Shown here in pieces: positions 1-12,715 of a stretch of DNA of 64,000 nucleotides. Every line of letters starts with the position of its first letter. The first letter of the stretch is position 1. The position numbers and the translations under genes were made by a program. The notes under the pieces were generated by a model. The model was given only the letters and a program-made list of their open reading frames with translations. It was not told the origin of the DNA and searched no databases. The stretch is from Terebella lapidaria (Eukaryota; Annelida; Polychaeta; Terebellida; Terebellidae): assembly GCA_949152475.1 (NCBI GenBank), contig OX424559.1, forward strand, positions 34,145,119-34,209,118. The letters are read 5' to 3'.

Positions 1-45
1 TGGGGTTTACAATGACATTATAAAACAGTATTTTTATATTCTCAG

Positions 46-1117
46 TGGCCAATGTAGAGAAGACACGACTAATGTTGTGGACGCTGGTATGGAACAACCG
101 GGAACATCCACGCGCGAGTTCGGCCATTGGGATTCACCACACCCAAGTCAATCATCGGGTACCTTGTCGCCGTCTCTTCTACCTGGACCAAGGGTTGATG
201 GCACGCAGAGATCTCGAGCACCTTCCTTCACACCAGAAGGTCCAACACAAACACCGGACACTTGGACTCCGCCTCAACAGAGTCCTCAAATACCAGCCTT
301 GTCCCGATCACGCTTCAGAAACAGGGGCACTCCAGTGCCAGAGTCCCAACAGAGTCCTCAAACATCTACCCTACACCGACCACGCCTCGGACTTTCGATA
401 AACAGGGGAACATCAGAGCCAGAGTCCCAACAAAGTCCTCAAAGACGGGCGCTGCCCCGACCACGTATCGGACTTGGGAGGAACGGGGGCACCCCAGAGC
501 CAACACCACAACAGAGTCCTCAAAGACGGGCGCTGCCCCGACCACGTATCGGACTTGGGAGGAACGGGGGCACCCCAGAGCCAACACCACAACAGAGTCC
601 TCAAAGACGGGCGCTGCCCCGGCCACGCATCGGACTTGGGAGGAACAGGGGGACCCCAGAGCCAGCACCACAACAGAGTCCTCAAAGACGGGCGCTGCCC
701 CGGCCACGCATCGGACTTGGGAGGAACGGGGGGACTCCAGAGCCAGCACCACAACAGAGTCCTCCAAGACGGGCGCTGCCTCGCCCACGCATCGGAATTG
801 GGAGGAACAGGGGGACCCCAGAGCCAGCACCACAACAGAGTCCTCAAAGACGGGCGCTGCCCCGGCCACGCCAGAGGGAAGGTAGACATGGATCACCCAG
901 TCCGCCTCACGTGCAGCGTGTGGCACCGGCTGCAGGGTCTCCACTAAGACCTGCACAGAACCAAAGACAGTTGATGCAGGCAATGCTGAACACCATAGCC
1001 GACATACGCAATTCGCTGCGTCATAGTCAGGAGGTTGATAGAGTTCTGGCCAGTTATCTGCTGGCAGATGCAGCTGATCGAGGACTGGACTTAGATGCTT
1101 ATGACCGAGATATGTAA
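46..1117 (+). CDS. Terminal exon of a proline-rich tandem-repeat protein, probably the accessory protein of a Harbinger transposon
   Basis: An open frame enters from beyond the left edge. A pyrimidine-rich acceptor (TATTCTCAG) ends at 45 and the frame is open from 47, through an internal Met at 77, to the TAA at 1115-1117. The N-terminal part is rich in Pro, Ser, Gln and Arg. It is followed by a 24-residue degenerate unit and six full 27-residue repeats (core QQSPQRRALPRPRIGLGRN). The last 60 residues lose the repeat and look helical (QLMQAMLNTIADIRNSLRHS). Harbinger elements carry a DDE transposase plus a Myb/SANT-like DNA-binding protein; a transposase lies about 1 kb downstream, facing this gene. 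I infer that this is the C-terminal exon of the Myb-like partner. The DNA-binding part would lie outside the window, so this is not shown. It could also be an unrelated host gene. Confidence 0.5.
275..880 (+). repeat. In-frame 81 bp coding tandem repeat
   Basis: A 72 bp divergent unit at 275-346 is followed by 81 bp units starting at 347, 428, 509, 590, 671 and 752 and a partial unit from 833. Each 81 bp unit encodes 27 residues, so copy number can change without shifting frame. Units at 428-832 are nearly identical, which suggests recent unequal exchange or conversion. The repeat also keeps antisense frames open, which explains long spurious open frames on the other strand. Confidence 0.92.
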
Positions 1118-1261
1118 TACATAAGAGAGTGGTTTTCAGTTGTGTTGTTTTCAGATGTGTTCAGTTGTATTGAATTCTCTCCATTATGAAATGTGATAAG
1201 TTACATTGCAATAATTGTTCTTCCCAAAGTACATGTATGTTGTGGAATCAGTTCGGACACC

Positions 1262-1267
1262 AATAAA
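1262..1267 (+). terminator. Polyadenylation signal AATAAA
   Basis: A canonical AATAAA lies 145 bp after the stop codon of the repeat-protein exon, a normal 3' UTR distance. A run of G follows at about 1300. Confidence 0.6.
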
Positions 1268-2186
1268 AGCCACTCCGGAACACGCATCTCGGATGGTGCG
1301 GGGGGGGGGGGATAACTAATATGTTAGATACGGAGTATTGATAACATGATTGAAATTAAATGTTTGTAGCAGTAACACAGATAGTGTACGAACCGTCAAT
1401 GACACGTTGTTGTGGGCGGTAAGAACGTAACAAAGTCAAAGGGATTGTCGCCGTGTTCAGACCAGCCTCATACCGGGATCTCCCCGTTACTATGTATAAT
1501 AAAGAATTTTTTCTTAACAGCGTTTTTATTCAGAAAGCTGCGCCCCGTCGGTGGCATTTTCTCCACACAAACGGACGTAGCGTTTGCTAACGTTTTACTG
1601 AAGGCCCTCAAACCGCCACACCTGTGTGGAAAAAATATAGGGCTATTTTCATTTTTCGTTCGCACGAAGATTCTTCACGGAGATATTTTTTTCATTTGTC
1701 CGAATATTTTGTTTTGTTTGCACGAAGCTTTAATTTCGTACCCACGGTAATTTTTTTGTTAAAACGTGCGCACGAGAAAAATGTTGGAAGTGCGGCAAAG
1801 ATTACTATACACCCAGGCAGCTGGAGTAATGAAACACGATCGCCAATAAAGTTCTTGTGCTACTATTAATAGATTCCATAAAAGGGAAGTTACGGAAGTA
1901 CACATGTTACACTGCTCCGTCTCCCTCATTTGGCGTTCTTCAGCGGAACCCAACTTGAGCTGAATTCGGCCAGCATTGCATCAACACGCTGATTTATTTG
2001 TCCCGTGATAAGTACACCGTTGCATCGCAAAGGGAGAAAAACGGTTACCCTCTTCCCTATGATCTTTATTTTCATTGCAAAATACTTGAAAGCCTCACAC
2101 AATATCATCATCATTTGCTAATAACCTTGAATGATTACTTCAAGAAGAAAACACAGCCACATATCGTTTTCGTGTGCCGCGGGTCA

Positions 2187-3538
2187 TTATACACTGCTTC
2201 TTGTTACCAATATGAAGCGACGACGTCGGTTCACTAGCGCCATAACAGCGTTTGCTACATATGGCAGAAATCTTCGAGACCCCCGGAAGCGCGAATCTTT
2301 AGCAACAACCCTGTACACGCGCAGATCTCCGATACGATGTTCCACGAGTACCCGTTGTGAGCTGAAGTCATGATTCCGCTGTTGTCGTATATCTTGCTGC
2401 TGTTGCCGATGATGTACAGGTGTGATGATGTTCCCGCCTGCCGGGAAAGCTCCATCTGCCATCAGGCGGTGCCGAGGATGTAGGGGCAAAGGCTGACCAG
2501 GTCCGATTCCACGAGATAGCCGGAGACAGGTGGCGTCTGACAAATGACCAGCATACCCACAACTGCTATACACGAAATAGCCTTGCGCATCCACAATGAC
2601 GAGCCAGTTCATGAGATGGAACCCTTTATCCCCGCGGTAGTACATGTATTGGATCGGGCCGGTCGGTCTGCTGATCCGCAACACTGCGCAATCCAACATT
2701 CCAACAACATCTGGGAAGCCAGGCACCAAACCTTCGAAAAGAGTACATCGAAAACATTAACAAACAGAAGTGCATGAATATTTATTATCACATAACCACT
2801 AAGATCGAAGATAACACTTAAGGATGTTCACATAAGGAGACTGCGATTTAATCAATTGTATAATTTTGTTTAATATGTACAGTTCCCCTTCCGGCCGAGT
2901 GTGCATGACGTCAACCTACCCAAAAAGGAATCCCATGCGTCCAAACCATGCCAGTACACCTCCCGCGGTAGAAGCACCTTGTTCAGTACCCTAACTACGT
3001 GATGGACAATCCTCTGTGATGCCATAACCGACAGGCCAAACTGCCTGGACAAGGTACTGTACGTCTGGTAATGACGGAGCCAGATCAGTGTCATCAGGAC
3101 CTCGTGTTCTGCGGCTAAACGACGAGTATGGCCCAGTCCGTGGTGCCTGCAGCTCAAAGGACGCTCTACCTCATCGCGCAGCAACCTGACCAGGGCAGCA
3201 AACGTGTCCGGGGTCTCTCCCGTCAGGAACCACATCACAGAAGGTGACGAATACAAAAGGGTATCACAATCGAACAGTTGTCGCACCATTCCATAGATGT
3301 CAGACTCAATGTCCAGCAGTTGGTGAAATGGTGTGAAAAGTTTAACCTTCACCACCCACATTTCGATCATATTCACCAGTGTCTCTTGAAGAATTCGTTT
3401 TCGTTTTTTCTGTTGCTGGACTATGATGGACACTCTCATGCGGTTCTGGTTGTTTAACTGATGAAAGTTGAAAAATAATGGCAGTAAGTTCGATGAATGT
3501 CGGCCCCGTCGCCTACGTATCACAACCATGGCGGACAC
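2187..3538 (-). CDS. PIF/Harbinger (HARBI1-like) DDE transposase, two exons
   Basis: Exon 1 runs from about 3538 down to about 2921 and encodes the helical N-terminal part of Harbinger nucleases (TFAALVRLLRDEV; EVLMTLIWLRHYQTYSTLS; then a helix-turn-helix-like FGLSVMASQRIVHHVVRVLN). It ends at a GTAGGT donor. Exon 2 runs from about 2738 to 2187 and encodes the DDE core: FPDVVGMLDCAVLRI with the first Asp, YYRGDKGFHLMNWLVIVDAQ, GYAGHLSDATCLR with a second Asp, LMADGAF, and a basic C-terminus. The intron is about 180 bp. The ending GSRRFLPYVANAVMALVNRR fits the family C-terminus. No internal stop is needed, so it may be a recent copy. It would catalyse cut-and-paste transposition of the element. 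The family is clear from the motifs; the exact splice points and start are inferred. Confidence 0.85.
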
Positions 3539-4790
3539 CGGTCACTTTGTTTGTGTGGCCTTTGTGCTTTACTGGGTCCCGCTCGCTCGGCCGTCAAGCC
3601 TGACTGACCATAACGCCAAAGCTCCTACCGAGGCGTTAACCATAAACCCAGAAACGATAAAACTCTAATGTGACCAATGCTCAGAGTCAAATAACTCAGA
3701 CTTTTAACTTAGCACCCTTACTACTTTACTACTGGATGTTGGGAATTATCATGCTGCCCAGTATCTGGTAGGCATCATTGGCATGTATATTATTTCGAAT
3801 CCTATATGTTATTTAAAAAAAACAATACTACTGTTAAGCATGTTTATTTTACACATGTTATAATGCATATCGTGGGCTTTTAATTCTAATACATGACATA
3901 AGCCCATATTCCTGAGGCACCCTCCTCTGCTATGGTTTTGTCTCTAATTATTCTATTTCAGTATTGACTAATACACTCAAACAGAAGTTAGTTTCAAAGA
4001 CATGTTGTAAGTTGAAAGTAATTTCATTTCAAACAAATATATTTATCATTTCATCCCAGCCAAGTGGTGCTGAACAACCCGTAGATGTTTGCTCCCCATA
4101 CTCCAGGTATCAATGGTAGGAAAACTGACTCTATTCCGTCATCAAACGCCTTTGTGCTGCGACTTGCCCCATGTGCCCCTACAGCACTGACGATATTTCG
4201 GTCAACCCAGCACAATTGTTACAGAAGGCTGGTACCGAACAGTCTCACCAACTAATACAACGTCGCTCACTGCCACAGGGTTCAGAAAAATTGTTCATTT
4301 AATAATTGCACAATCGATTTCCAGAAGGAATAAACTGAATCTTTTCAGTATCCAATTATTCGTTTAAGACGAATTTAACATTTTCAACAGTTGTTTGTAT
4401 CCGCATGTTGTTAATGTAATTATTTCATTGTAGGTATCTTGTACAATGCACTGAGTATGTAAGCATAATTTTTGTTTTTCGGTTCATGTATGCAGTTAAT
4501 ATTCCAGAATATGGAAACAAAAGTTCCATATAAGTGAGCCTAATGAACTATAGGAAAAATATACTGGTGCTACAATAATATTTTGTTTTTGGTGGACGTG
4601 CTCGGACTACAAAACGATAGAGGGCTGGAAATAATCTGAACTGGGCCGTAATAATCGCTACGGCCTTCAAATCACATATTATTGTCATATTGGTTGCAGA
4701 AAGTTCCCGGAAAATACTTGTAAATCTGAGATCACTTGTAAATTGTAACATTATTCCAGACAGTAGAAAATCAGTATCAGAACATCGCGA
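3539..4790. other. AT-rich DNA without a recognised gene
   Basis: No frame longer than about 90 codons and no domain. I see no clear terminal inverted repeat that would mark the end of the Harbinger element. Confidence 0.5.
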
Positions 4791-4794
4791 GGTT

Positions 4795-5340
4795 AATGTG
4801 ATTGACAACATAGCGAACCTATTTCAAAACACATGTTGGAAGTCCTTAAATATGACTTGATACCACAACACTCAGTCTGACTTTTGACATTGTGACCTTT
4901 CAGCAGTTCCGACTCAATAACACTCGCTGGGATCATTAATTATAAGCAATGTGAACCGGTTGATTGTTTTCACTGTCTTCATATTGAGTGGTTAACCGCT
5001 TTCTGAATAAGTGTTGGAATGCTTGTGACGACCCAAACGTTATGAGTAACAAAGGTCCCAACAATGTCCACAGTCAAACGGAAACCAGCTGCACTTCACC
5101 CTTTCAGACCAGAGCGACGCCTCGGAAGCTGTTATGCATGGTCCTGGTGGATGAAGTTGTGTCCCACAAATAAATAATCACGTACTTCTTACGCATGATT
5201 CAGGTAGAGTCCCTACTGTTGGGCCAACAAGGAAGGCATTCTCTATTTATAGACCAAGTATGAATATGTGAATCATAAGGCTAACATGCTGGGCAGTGCA
5301 TTTAAAATGTATTTTTCAGTCTTAGATCTTCCCTAATGTT
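4795..5340 (-). repeat. Downstream flank of receptor gene A, with a decayed copy near 25.7-25.9 kb
   Basis: AATGTGATTGACAACAT and the following CAAACACA…TTGA-CACCACAAC…TCAG…TTTTGAC order, then GTGAATCATA…TGCTG and a TCTTCCCTAA-like stretch, recur in the same order at 25,690-25,890. This is one end of the segmental duplication that contains the receptor genes. It holds no coding potential. Confidence 0.55.
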
Positions 5341-5937
5341 GTTTTTTCTTCGTGCCACGTAGCTCACTAGAGTGGTTCAGGTGTTGACATATGATGACGT
5401 GAATAACATATGTTGAATATAAGGGGATTATTCGAAATTTATAACATTCTGTTTGTCCTGAGTACATGCTTTTTTATATATATAAATGAAAAATTAGTGC
5501 ACATTGCAATTATTTTTTGTCAATGCATTCTCGTCAAATTGCGAGAAGAAACTTTCGTTTAGACACAAAATATCCAATAGACTGAGGGAAAAATGTTTTT
5601 TCTAAAATGTATTGTCTACAATTAAACAATATTTATACATGACAAATTTGAAGGAGTCATTGCATAACACTGATATCACGAAAACAATATCACTATCCAA
5701 ACCACTGGATAATATTCTGACAAAATATGAAGCGACGTAAAATATGTATGTATTGTATGATTGTTATGATCGATCTCTCAGAAACTGCCGTTCCTATTAT
5801 CGAAACAATTATATACAATATGTACAACTACATGTATATACAAATGCAATGTGATTGCATTATAATTATATGCAACTTTGTTAGTTAGCCAAAAGATAAT
5901 CATATATTTGAATATGATATGTCTAAGCTTAACACAC

Positions 5938-6157
5938 AGAAATGTCATGTGAATTATATCGATGGTACCCAAATGTTGCAGACCATCACGATCAGAGTTC
6001 ATAAAACTTCATAGAACCTATATAATGGGCATGAGAGATCACATGACAGAAATGTCATGTGAATTATATCGATGGTACCCGAATGTTGCAGACCATCACG
6101 ATCAGAGTTCATAAAACTTCATAGAACCTATATAATGGGCATGAGAGATCACCATTT
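5938..6157. repeat. Recent 110 bp tandem duplication in the 3' region of receptor gene A
   Basis: Two adjacent 110 bp units (AATGTCATGTG at 5941 and 6051) differ at about one position. The paralogous region at 13.1-13.3 kb has one unit, so the duplication arose after the genes separated. Confidence 0.9.
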
Positions 6158-6427
6158 CCGACAGGTACATGTAAGTTGTGAGTCAACCTGTCCACTTTTA
6201 CGCCCAATCCCGTAAGATGGGGAAACTACCTGCAAAATTAAGAATTATAACGATGCCTGATATGTGACATCTAACTATTTTTGCAATACAAAATTTACAC
6301 ACTTCTTGAAAGTTATGACTTGACAAAACTAATGTTTGAAGATTTCTTCACTACATTTATTCATATGCATTATTCATAAACACTTGATTCATAAACCTCA
6401 TGGGCAGTCCTTATGATGAATGTTTGT

Positions 6428-9400
6428 CTAGGACTGAACAACTTCGTAGACTGCAGGACACTGTGGTGAGAAAATGAAAGGCATTCAAAAAAACGTTAGG
6501 TAAATCTATACTTTTTGAATATCATTTGGCATCAAACACCTCAAATGAACGAATAAGCTATGTCCCCATTATTGTTATTGGATTAAACCTAGTATACTTT
6601 GGTGTTTTTCCTTAAGCACCAAAATGAACCTAGTATATTTTTGTTTTGTTTTTATATAAGGCCAAGAGAAGTATTATGGTTCTGGTTAAAACCATGTACA
6701 TAATTTTTATTTTGTAAACCCCCCCCCCCCCCCCAAAAAAATCAGGCACATCACTTTCTGATTTCTGTGATATAGTGATCGAGCTAAATGGCCCCATTGC
6801 CTTCAACTTAGCAAATTTTGGTGTACGGCTGGCCAATTGGGCCAAATTGGACCTGGTCATAAGCAGCCAATTTTAGGGAATATATAAACAAGTAAAATTG
6901 TTTTGTGGCATCACTTTTTCGGGGATCCTAATAACCAGAACCATAAAACTTTTTTGTGGCCTAATCAATCACAATGTATCCATCAAATTTGAATGTACAA
7001 CATTTTTGTCATATATACTGGATATATTTCGTTGCAGACCCATAGAGGTGACAAACTTTTGAGCATTTAACGGTTATTACTGAAGATTCAGTATTTGCAG
7101 CTTACTCCCAAGGCTTGTTCATATCCGAGTTAGATGTATAGACTTTTTTTGTTTATGTTGTGACTTGCGTGTACACTCATATTCGTAGTAAATCATGGAA
7201 TGAACTGGTGATGGTCCTCGGTACAAAATGTTCACCATGCAGTATTCCTACCCTATCAATCTCTTGCTCGTTAAGATCTTCATATTCCTTTGCCGGGGTT
7301 GTATTTTCTCCTAGTTGTGACATCCCCACATTGCCGTATTGTACCTTGTTCTGTTGGTCCTAACATTGAAAATAGAAGTCGGGTGTATGTACGAGTAATT
7401 TGAGTGGGGTATTCATTTTATAATATTATGAATTTTGGTTAATGATTAGAAAAATTTACCTAGTAGATAATAACATTAGACAAATGATTTTAGTTTCATA
7501 TAAGACAAATACCATCCTAGATGTTGGGTGTGAATAGTTATCGACGTCAGACGGCATATCTCGTCTCTGAAAGTTTAAGAATGCCAGATTTGTACGCACA
7601 CTTTACTTACAATTGACATTTACATTATGACATCATTACGGAGATTCGTTGTTATCTTTTTTTTTTCATGGAAACTTGGTTTAATATATGGTGTTTCCGG
7701 CAGAGTTGTAACCAGGTTGCATGTTACATCCATTATGATCGCACTTTGTAGTTAAGTTTCAAAACGTATTTCAAGAATACTCACTCTGAAAATACCTTTC
7801 TTTCTACGTAGCACAACAAGAACAACTACAACAGCCAACACCACAACTACGCATACTGCTCCAACAACTATCCAAGTTAAAGACTGGTCATCTGAAAAAA
7901 AATCGACAATATCTTATGATGGTAATAATATAGTAATCTTATGGGACGCTCTATTACTAATACAATAACATTTATTATTGAATTCCATCAGTACACAAGC
8001 AAATACTACCACAGTTAGATAACAGTGGGTAGTTTTTATAATCATTCACTGTATTCATCTCTCTAACATTTTAGTATTTCATATGTTTGTCCATTGTACA
8101 ACCATATTTTTATCTATCTGTCTATGTAGAGCGCAGCCTATCATAAGTAATGATATAAATATGTGCTAAGCAAATCTCAATACAATACAATACCATACAT
8201 TACAACCCACCAGCATTGACATCATAATGGAGTGAGTCTGTGTTCACAAGGTCATCGCCGTCATACAGCATAAACTCGAACACAAGTTGATCAGACTGTG
8301 GCGTGTTCACCAAGTATGGTTGCATTGACGGGTCATTGATGTTTGTTTGGAGGCACAAGTTGTCACCAGGAACACATCCATGGATTACAATATGGGTTGT
8401 AGATTCGAGATGCGTCAAGTGCCACACAATCATTGCTATGTCTCCATTAATGTTGACAGTAGACTCTTCAATGAATTCAGGTTTGGCTGTGAATAAAATG
8501 TGTTGAAAACAGCAGCAACAATGTACAATAACAGTAACAATAAAGAGAATAATTGAATGAAGTGATTTCTTGACAAGTAGATCATACGGCAGTACAAACC
8601 GAGTGTTGAGTTGGTTGTGGCTGGACCAAAAGTATTCCCAATTCTATTTTTGGTATCCACTTGTATTCTATAAGTACGACCTGCTAGGACGTTCAGTAAA
8701 TCTGTTATTTTATACTTCAGAAGTTCCCCCTCCAATGTGTCAGCTGCATCCAGCTCTCTGCTATACGACTCGCCAGTGTCTATGTCAGTGTATGTGATGA
8801 GGAAGGTCTGTCCGGGACCTCCGTGGTACCCAGCCCTCCACTCCAGGTACAGACTCACAACCGTCACGTCAGTACACACCAGGCCGTACGGGGGATCTGG
8901 TGACGCTGCAAAAATATGAGTTAACTTTTGGTTGAAAGAAAAACAATATCTTAGGAGACAGTTGGGTATGATTAGACCTCCTTTGCTTGATTAAGAACAC
9001 CTGATTTCACCTCCTTATGGCCATATAATGGAATTCCATGATATTCCATACAATTTCATTGATATTGCATGACACTAGACATTTAGGTTGGATGACGGAA
9101 TTGGTTTCGTTCATTCTGAATACTTTGTACTTGAGTATTGATAACATGTTGATTGTATTTGAATGTAGATACTAAATGTAGATACTTCACAAATGACCTT
9201 TTCTATAAGAACGATACCTTCAGCAGTGAGCCGCAGAGTGATGAACAAGGCATTGCCGATACCATTGCCACACTTTAACACGTACGCTCCGAAGTGAATG
9301 TTTGCGATGAACGGTATTCTGAAGAGGAGTCGGTTTTCGTAGCTGTGATTTCCAGCCTCCATTATGATACTCACATCACCAGGCAAATTTCTCTCCACGT

Positions 9401-10713
9401 TTCCTGTCGTATCCGATGTGAAGGTCCAGTTTTTTGTTGATATTCGTGGGAATGGATTAGCCGATAGGCATATTGTCACATCTAATTCTGTATTCAGGGG
9501 AATACCACGTCTCAAGATATTTGGTTCCCTATCGCAAACACTGAATTCCCCTGTCATAACGAGAGTGAGACGAATTATCTTCCATATAGTATATGCATAT
9601 TGTGTAATGAAATATATTGGCTTGTCTTGAAAGTACATGAACAATAGAGTTGGTAAATCGGAGGGTTGTACAATCATGAGATATTACAAATCAATTTATC
9701 AAAATGGAGTTTACATAATTGCACATTTGATTACAGACTGAATTAAAAAAAATATATATTAAAAAAATATATTAACTCAAAACTTACACAGGACATTGAT
9801 CTGTAAGTTGCTGGATGAGCTGAGTCTGGAGCCCTGCTCCGAGGCTGTACACGTGTAGGTGGACTGACTGTCCTGTCTCTGGACTGTATCTATTGTCAGT
9901 CTTCCCCCGTCACCTGTGTGTCTGTCTGGTAGATCTCCGCCATTCACTATCCAGGTGTAGGTCATCACAGGCTGGAGACTTGGAGGGACAGTGGTGCTTG
10001 AAGCAGTACAAGTCAGCACAAACACTGTGTTCTCCACGGGACGGATTGAAATAGGTGTTATTGCTGGAGTATTTGGTATACCTAAAATTTACAAAGGCGC
10101 TTATGTTATGCAAAGTTCTGATATATGAATGGTGTGTGTTTCATTGAACCATTTCCAGCCTACCGAAGATCACCAGACTGGCGTTGTAATTGATGCCCGT
10201 CTCGGTAGTAATGATGTCTTCTACTTGGCAAGTGTAATTAACACCAGCGTCACTCTCAACCAGGTTTTGTAGTGTCAGAGTCAGTCGCTTGTTGTTCTCG
10301 GTTAATGTAACGGACGCCCGTCCGTTGTAGCTGGGGTCACAAAATATCACGAGTCCTGGTTGTGCAACAGAGCATACAAATATGTTGTGGTGCCTAAACG
10401 TCGCCCCACCTACATTGATTGTATCCAGAGACTTGTCAATCTTCCAGCTGAGTACAGCAGATTCCCCGGGATGTACAGACACAACAGCTGACCAGTCCAA
10501 AAACGTGATTTCTGGATGAACATGTAATCGTGGTAGCAATTTTCGTGAAAGCAGCAACGAATAAAATACTGTGAAATAGTACGAAAACAAGACTATTGAT
10601 TTTTTTGTGACAAAATACACGAAACATGCTTCTCGTAACTACACACCACAAAATGCCACATTAAAAAGAACATGCGCAATGATGAGAAGTTGCGTTCCTC
10701 GCGTGTACCCCAT
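6428..10713 (-). CDS. Ig/FN3 single-pass receptor with a tyrosine-motif tail, copy A (nine exons)
   Basis: I assemble nine exons: 10713-10647, 10511-10164, 10081-9788, 9550-9218, 8905-8600, 8486-8211, 7891-7785, 7359-7252 and 6460-6428. They total 1872 nt, one frame of 623 codons plus TAG. Exon 1 is a signal peptide (MGYTRGTQLLIIAHVLF). Exons 2-4 are Ig domains. Ig1 has YTC in strand F but Ser where strand B normally has Cys (AVLSWK); Ig2 has LTC…W…YTC; Ig3 has ICLSA…NWTF…YVLKC. Exon 5 is FN3 (YLEWRAGYHGGPGQTF…GRTYRIQV). Exon 6 is a probable second FN3-like domain. Exon 7 is a Val-rich membrane helix ending LRRKK. Exons 8-9 form a 46-residue tail with VQYGNV, EYEDL and VYEVV. Splice phases are 1 between extracellular exons and 0 in the tail. 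It is probably a cell-surface adhesion or immune-type receptor; ligand unknown. Confidence 0.87.
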
Positions 10714-11700
10714 GATATTTATGGACTACTGTTTTCTGATGATTGTCAACATGCGCAAAATACAGGGTTGGTTCCAGCCGTTATGTCTAGCTTATCCTCA
10801 TTCGCGCACAATAAATAAACAAAAAAGTGACTTGAGTTCACACTATGTAATTCAATAAGCTGGAATATTTATTCACACGACAACATGCCGTTGATAGCAT
10901 ACAAGCACTCAAAATCTTATTCACAATGTCCACAATAACGTGCCTGAAGACCTCTCTTAGACAGCCAGATTCAACCAGGAATGTACCGATATACAAACAT
11001 TTATGTAAATATCTATGTATATAACGAGAGCATGTGTGCTTGGCATCGACAGTAGAAATATACCTATCAGCATCTGGATACACGAATATGATATATTCGC
11101 TGACGGTATGTCTTGGCATGCTTGAGGTAGTACCGTTTACAGGAAGTTACAGAAAAGAATTATAGATTACTGATTTTCAAACATAGCAATTTCCGTATAA
11201 GCGTCGGGTTGTCACTCTCTGGATGGGTAAAAGAGGGGAACTCTATTTAAACAGCAACATTTGTCTCCCCAAAGAATGTGTCCCTTTCAGCTAATCAAGG
11301 CCTAACGTTGATAATTGTACAAGTGAATACATTGTATACATAGAAATAAACCAAACATGGCAATTAGTTGTTTTTTTTATGGTACACACTTCATTTGATC
11401 TTTTCCTCATTAATCCTCATTTTAAAATTGCTTACTCTAAAAAAGAACACGAAAACGAATGTATTGGTTGCTAAAGAATTAAGGGTATTGATGGATTTTG
11501 CATATTATTGAATGAAGTTCAATATCACGTAATGACGTGACTCCACCATGAAATTGCATGTTTGAACAATGAAATCATGGTAATAGGATAAATAGATGGC
11601 ACCAGATTTCCCTCGGCCATTCATGTCTCTGACTTGGCAAATTTGTAAGACTAGAGAAACGCTTTGAACCCTGTTATGCTCTATATTTGGTCATGATGTT
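10714..11700 (-). promoter_or_regulatory. Upstream region of receptor gene A, duplicated upstream of gene B
   Basis: About 300 bp upstream of the start codon is recognisably shared with 18,400-18,640 (TTTATTCACA, then GTGAAGTC/CTGAAGAC and ACAGCCA-TTCAA). No TATA box or start site can be fixed by eye. The shared block is a candidate for promoter sequence or 5' UTR. A weaker third copy lies near 56,860. Confidence 0.4.
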
Positions 11701-12272
11701 GAGCACCTTGTAGAGCACAAATGAATAGAATATCACATTCACAATATCCATATTGTCAGGAGTCCCTACTAGTCGGTCAACCATGAAAGCACATCCTAAT
11801 AAGTATTTATGGGCCTGGGTATCGCATTTAGAATTGGTATCTTACTCTTAGATCATTTGATATAAATTTGAATGGTTCAGGTGTTGACATACGACGGATG
11901 ATGTGAATAGAGTATGTGGCACTTAGAGACAGATTTTTGGATACGTTGTTTGTGTAGAGTGTATGTTTTTCTTTGTGTATATAAAGGAGAAACTTTATAG
12001 TTATTTTCGTCAATGCATTCATCGTCAAATTCTGAATTGAATCTTTTGTTACGACAACTTTCCAATAGACTGATTGTGGAATATTATAATTGCCTACATG
12101 TTGTGTTGCTCGAGTGTACACAGATGTGCACGAATGACAAGGTCGGTGTCAAAGATTTCGATATGTCTTGTTAATTATTGTCCACATACTGCTTGGGTAA
12201 CACAGATGTGAACTGATGCAATACATTTATAATTATATAAAATTTTAGCACCTTCATCCTTCATCAGTTGAT

Positions 12273-12715
12273 CCACAACTGTTTTTTTTCACCAACAAAT
12301 GCTGTTCGACCTTGAAATGTCACTCAAGGTCAAATTCAAGGTCGCCACTGAAATCATTTCGAACCTACACCTTATTTCGAACACAACTTTTTTAATGCCA
12401 CCCGTCAGAAAATCAAAACTGACACCATAACCAGACCGATGGTTCAAGTCGAACAAAACTTATACACATCACAGAGGTACAAATGGGAAGTCCACAACTG
12501 TTTTTTTTTCACCAACAAATGCTGTTCGACCTTGAAATGTCACTCAAGGTCAAATTCAAGGTCGCCACTGAAATCATTTCGAACCTTATTACCTTATTTC
12601 GAACACAACTTTTTTAACGCCACCCGTCAGAAAATCAAAACTGACATCACATCCAGACCGATGGTTCAAGTCGAACAAAACTTATACACATCACAGAGGT
12701 ACAAATGGGAAGTCC
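12273..12715. repeat. Tandem pair of about 220 bp containing a GACCTTGA motif
   Basis: TCCACAACTGTTTTTTTT begins at 12,273 and again at 12,491. The units carry AAGGTCAAATTCAAGGTCGC and end with CATCACAGAGGTACAAATGG. Related sequence recurs near 46.6-47.1 kb and 51.7-51.9 kb, so this is an interspersed family that expanded locally. The intergenic DNA between it and gene B (12,720-13,080) has no gene. Confidence 0.85.

Larger units (their letters stand above)
5350..11120 (-). repeat. Segmental duplication, copy A (contains receptor gene A)
   Basis: Homology to 11,870-18,640 is visible across the 3' flank (TGGTTCAGGTGTTGACATA at 5371 and 11873), the 3' UTR, every exon, several introns and the 5' flank (GATAAGCT-GGATATTTATTCAC near 10,856 and 18,470). 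Exons are far better conserved than introns, as expected if both proteins remain under selection. Confidence 0.85.

Noticed and set aside
366..983. Long open frames on - and in other frames across the 81 bp repeat
   Set aside because: They are produced by the repeat length being a multiple of three; the + frame has the acceptor, the non-repeat helical end and the poly-A signal.
8998..9025. Fragment of the YDKRDDF 3' sequence (ACCTGATTTCACCTCC) in an intron of gene A
   Set aside because: The match is about 25 bases only and not supported by neighbouring sequence; could be chance or a tiny remnant.
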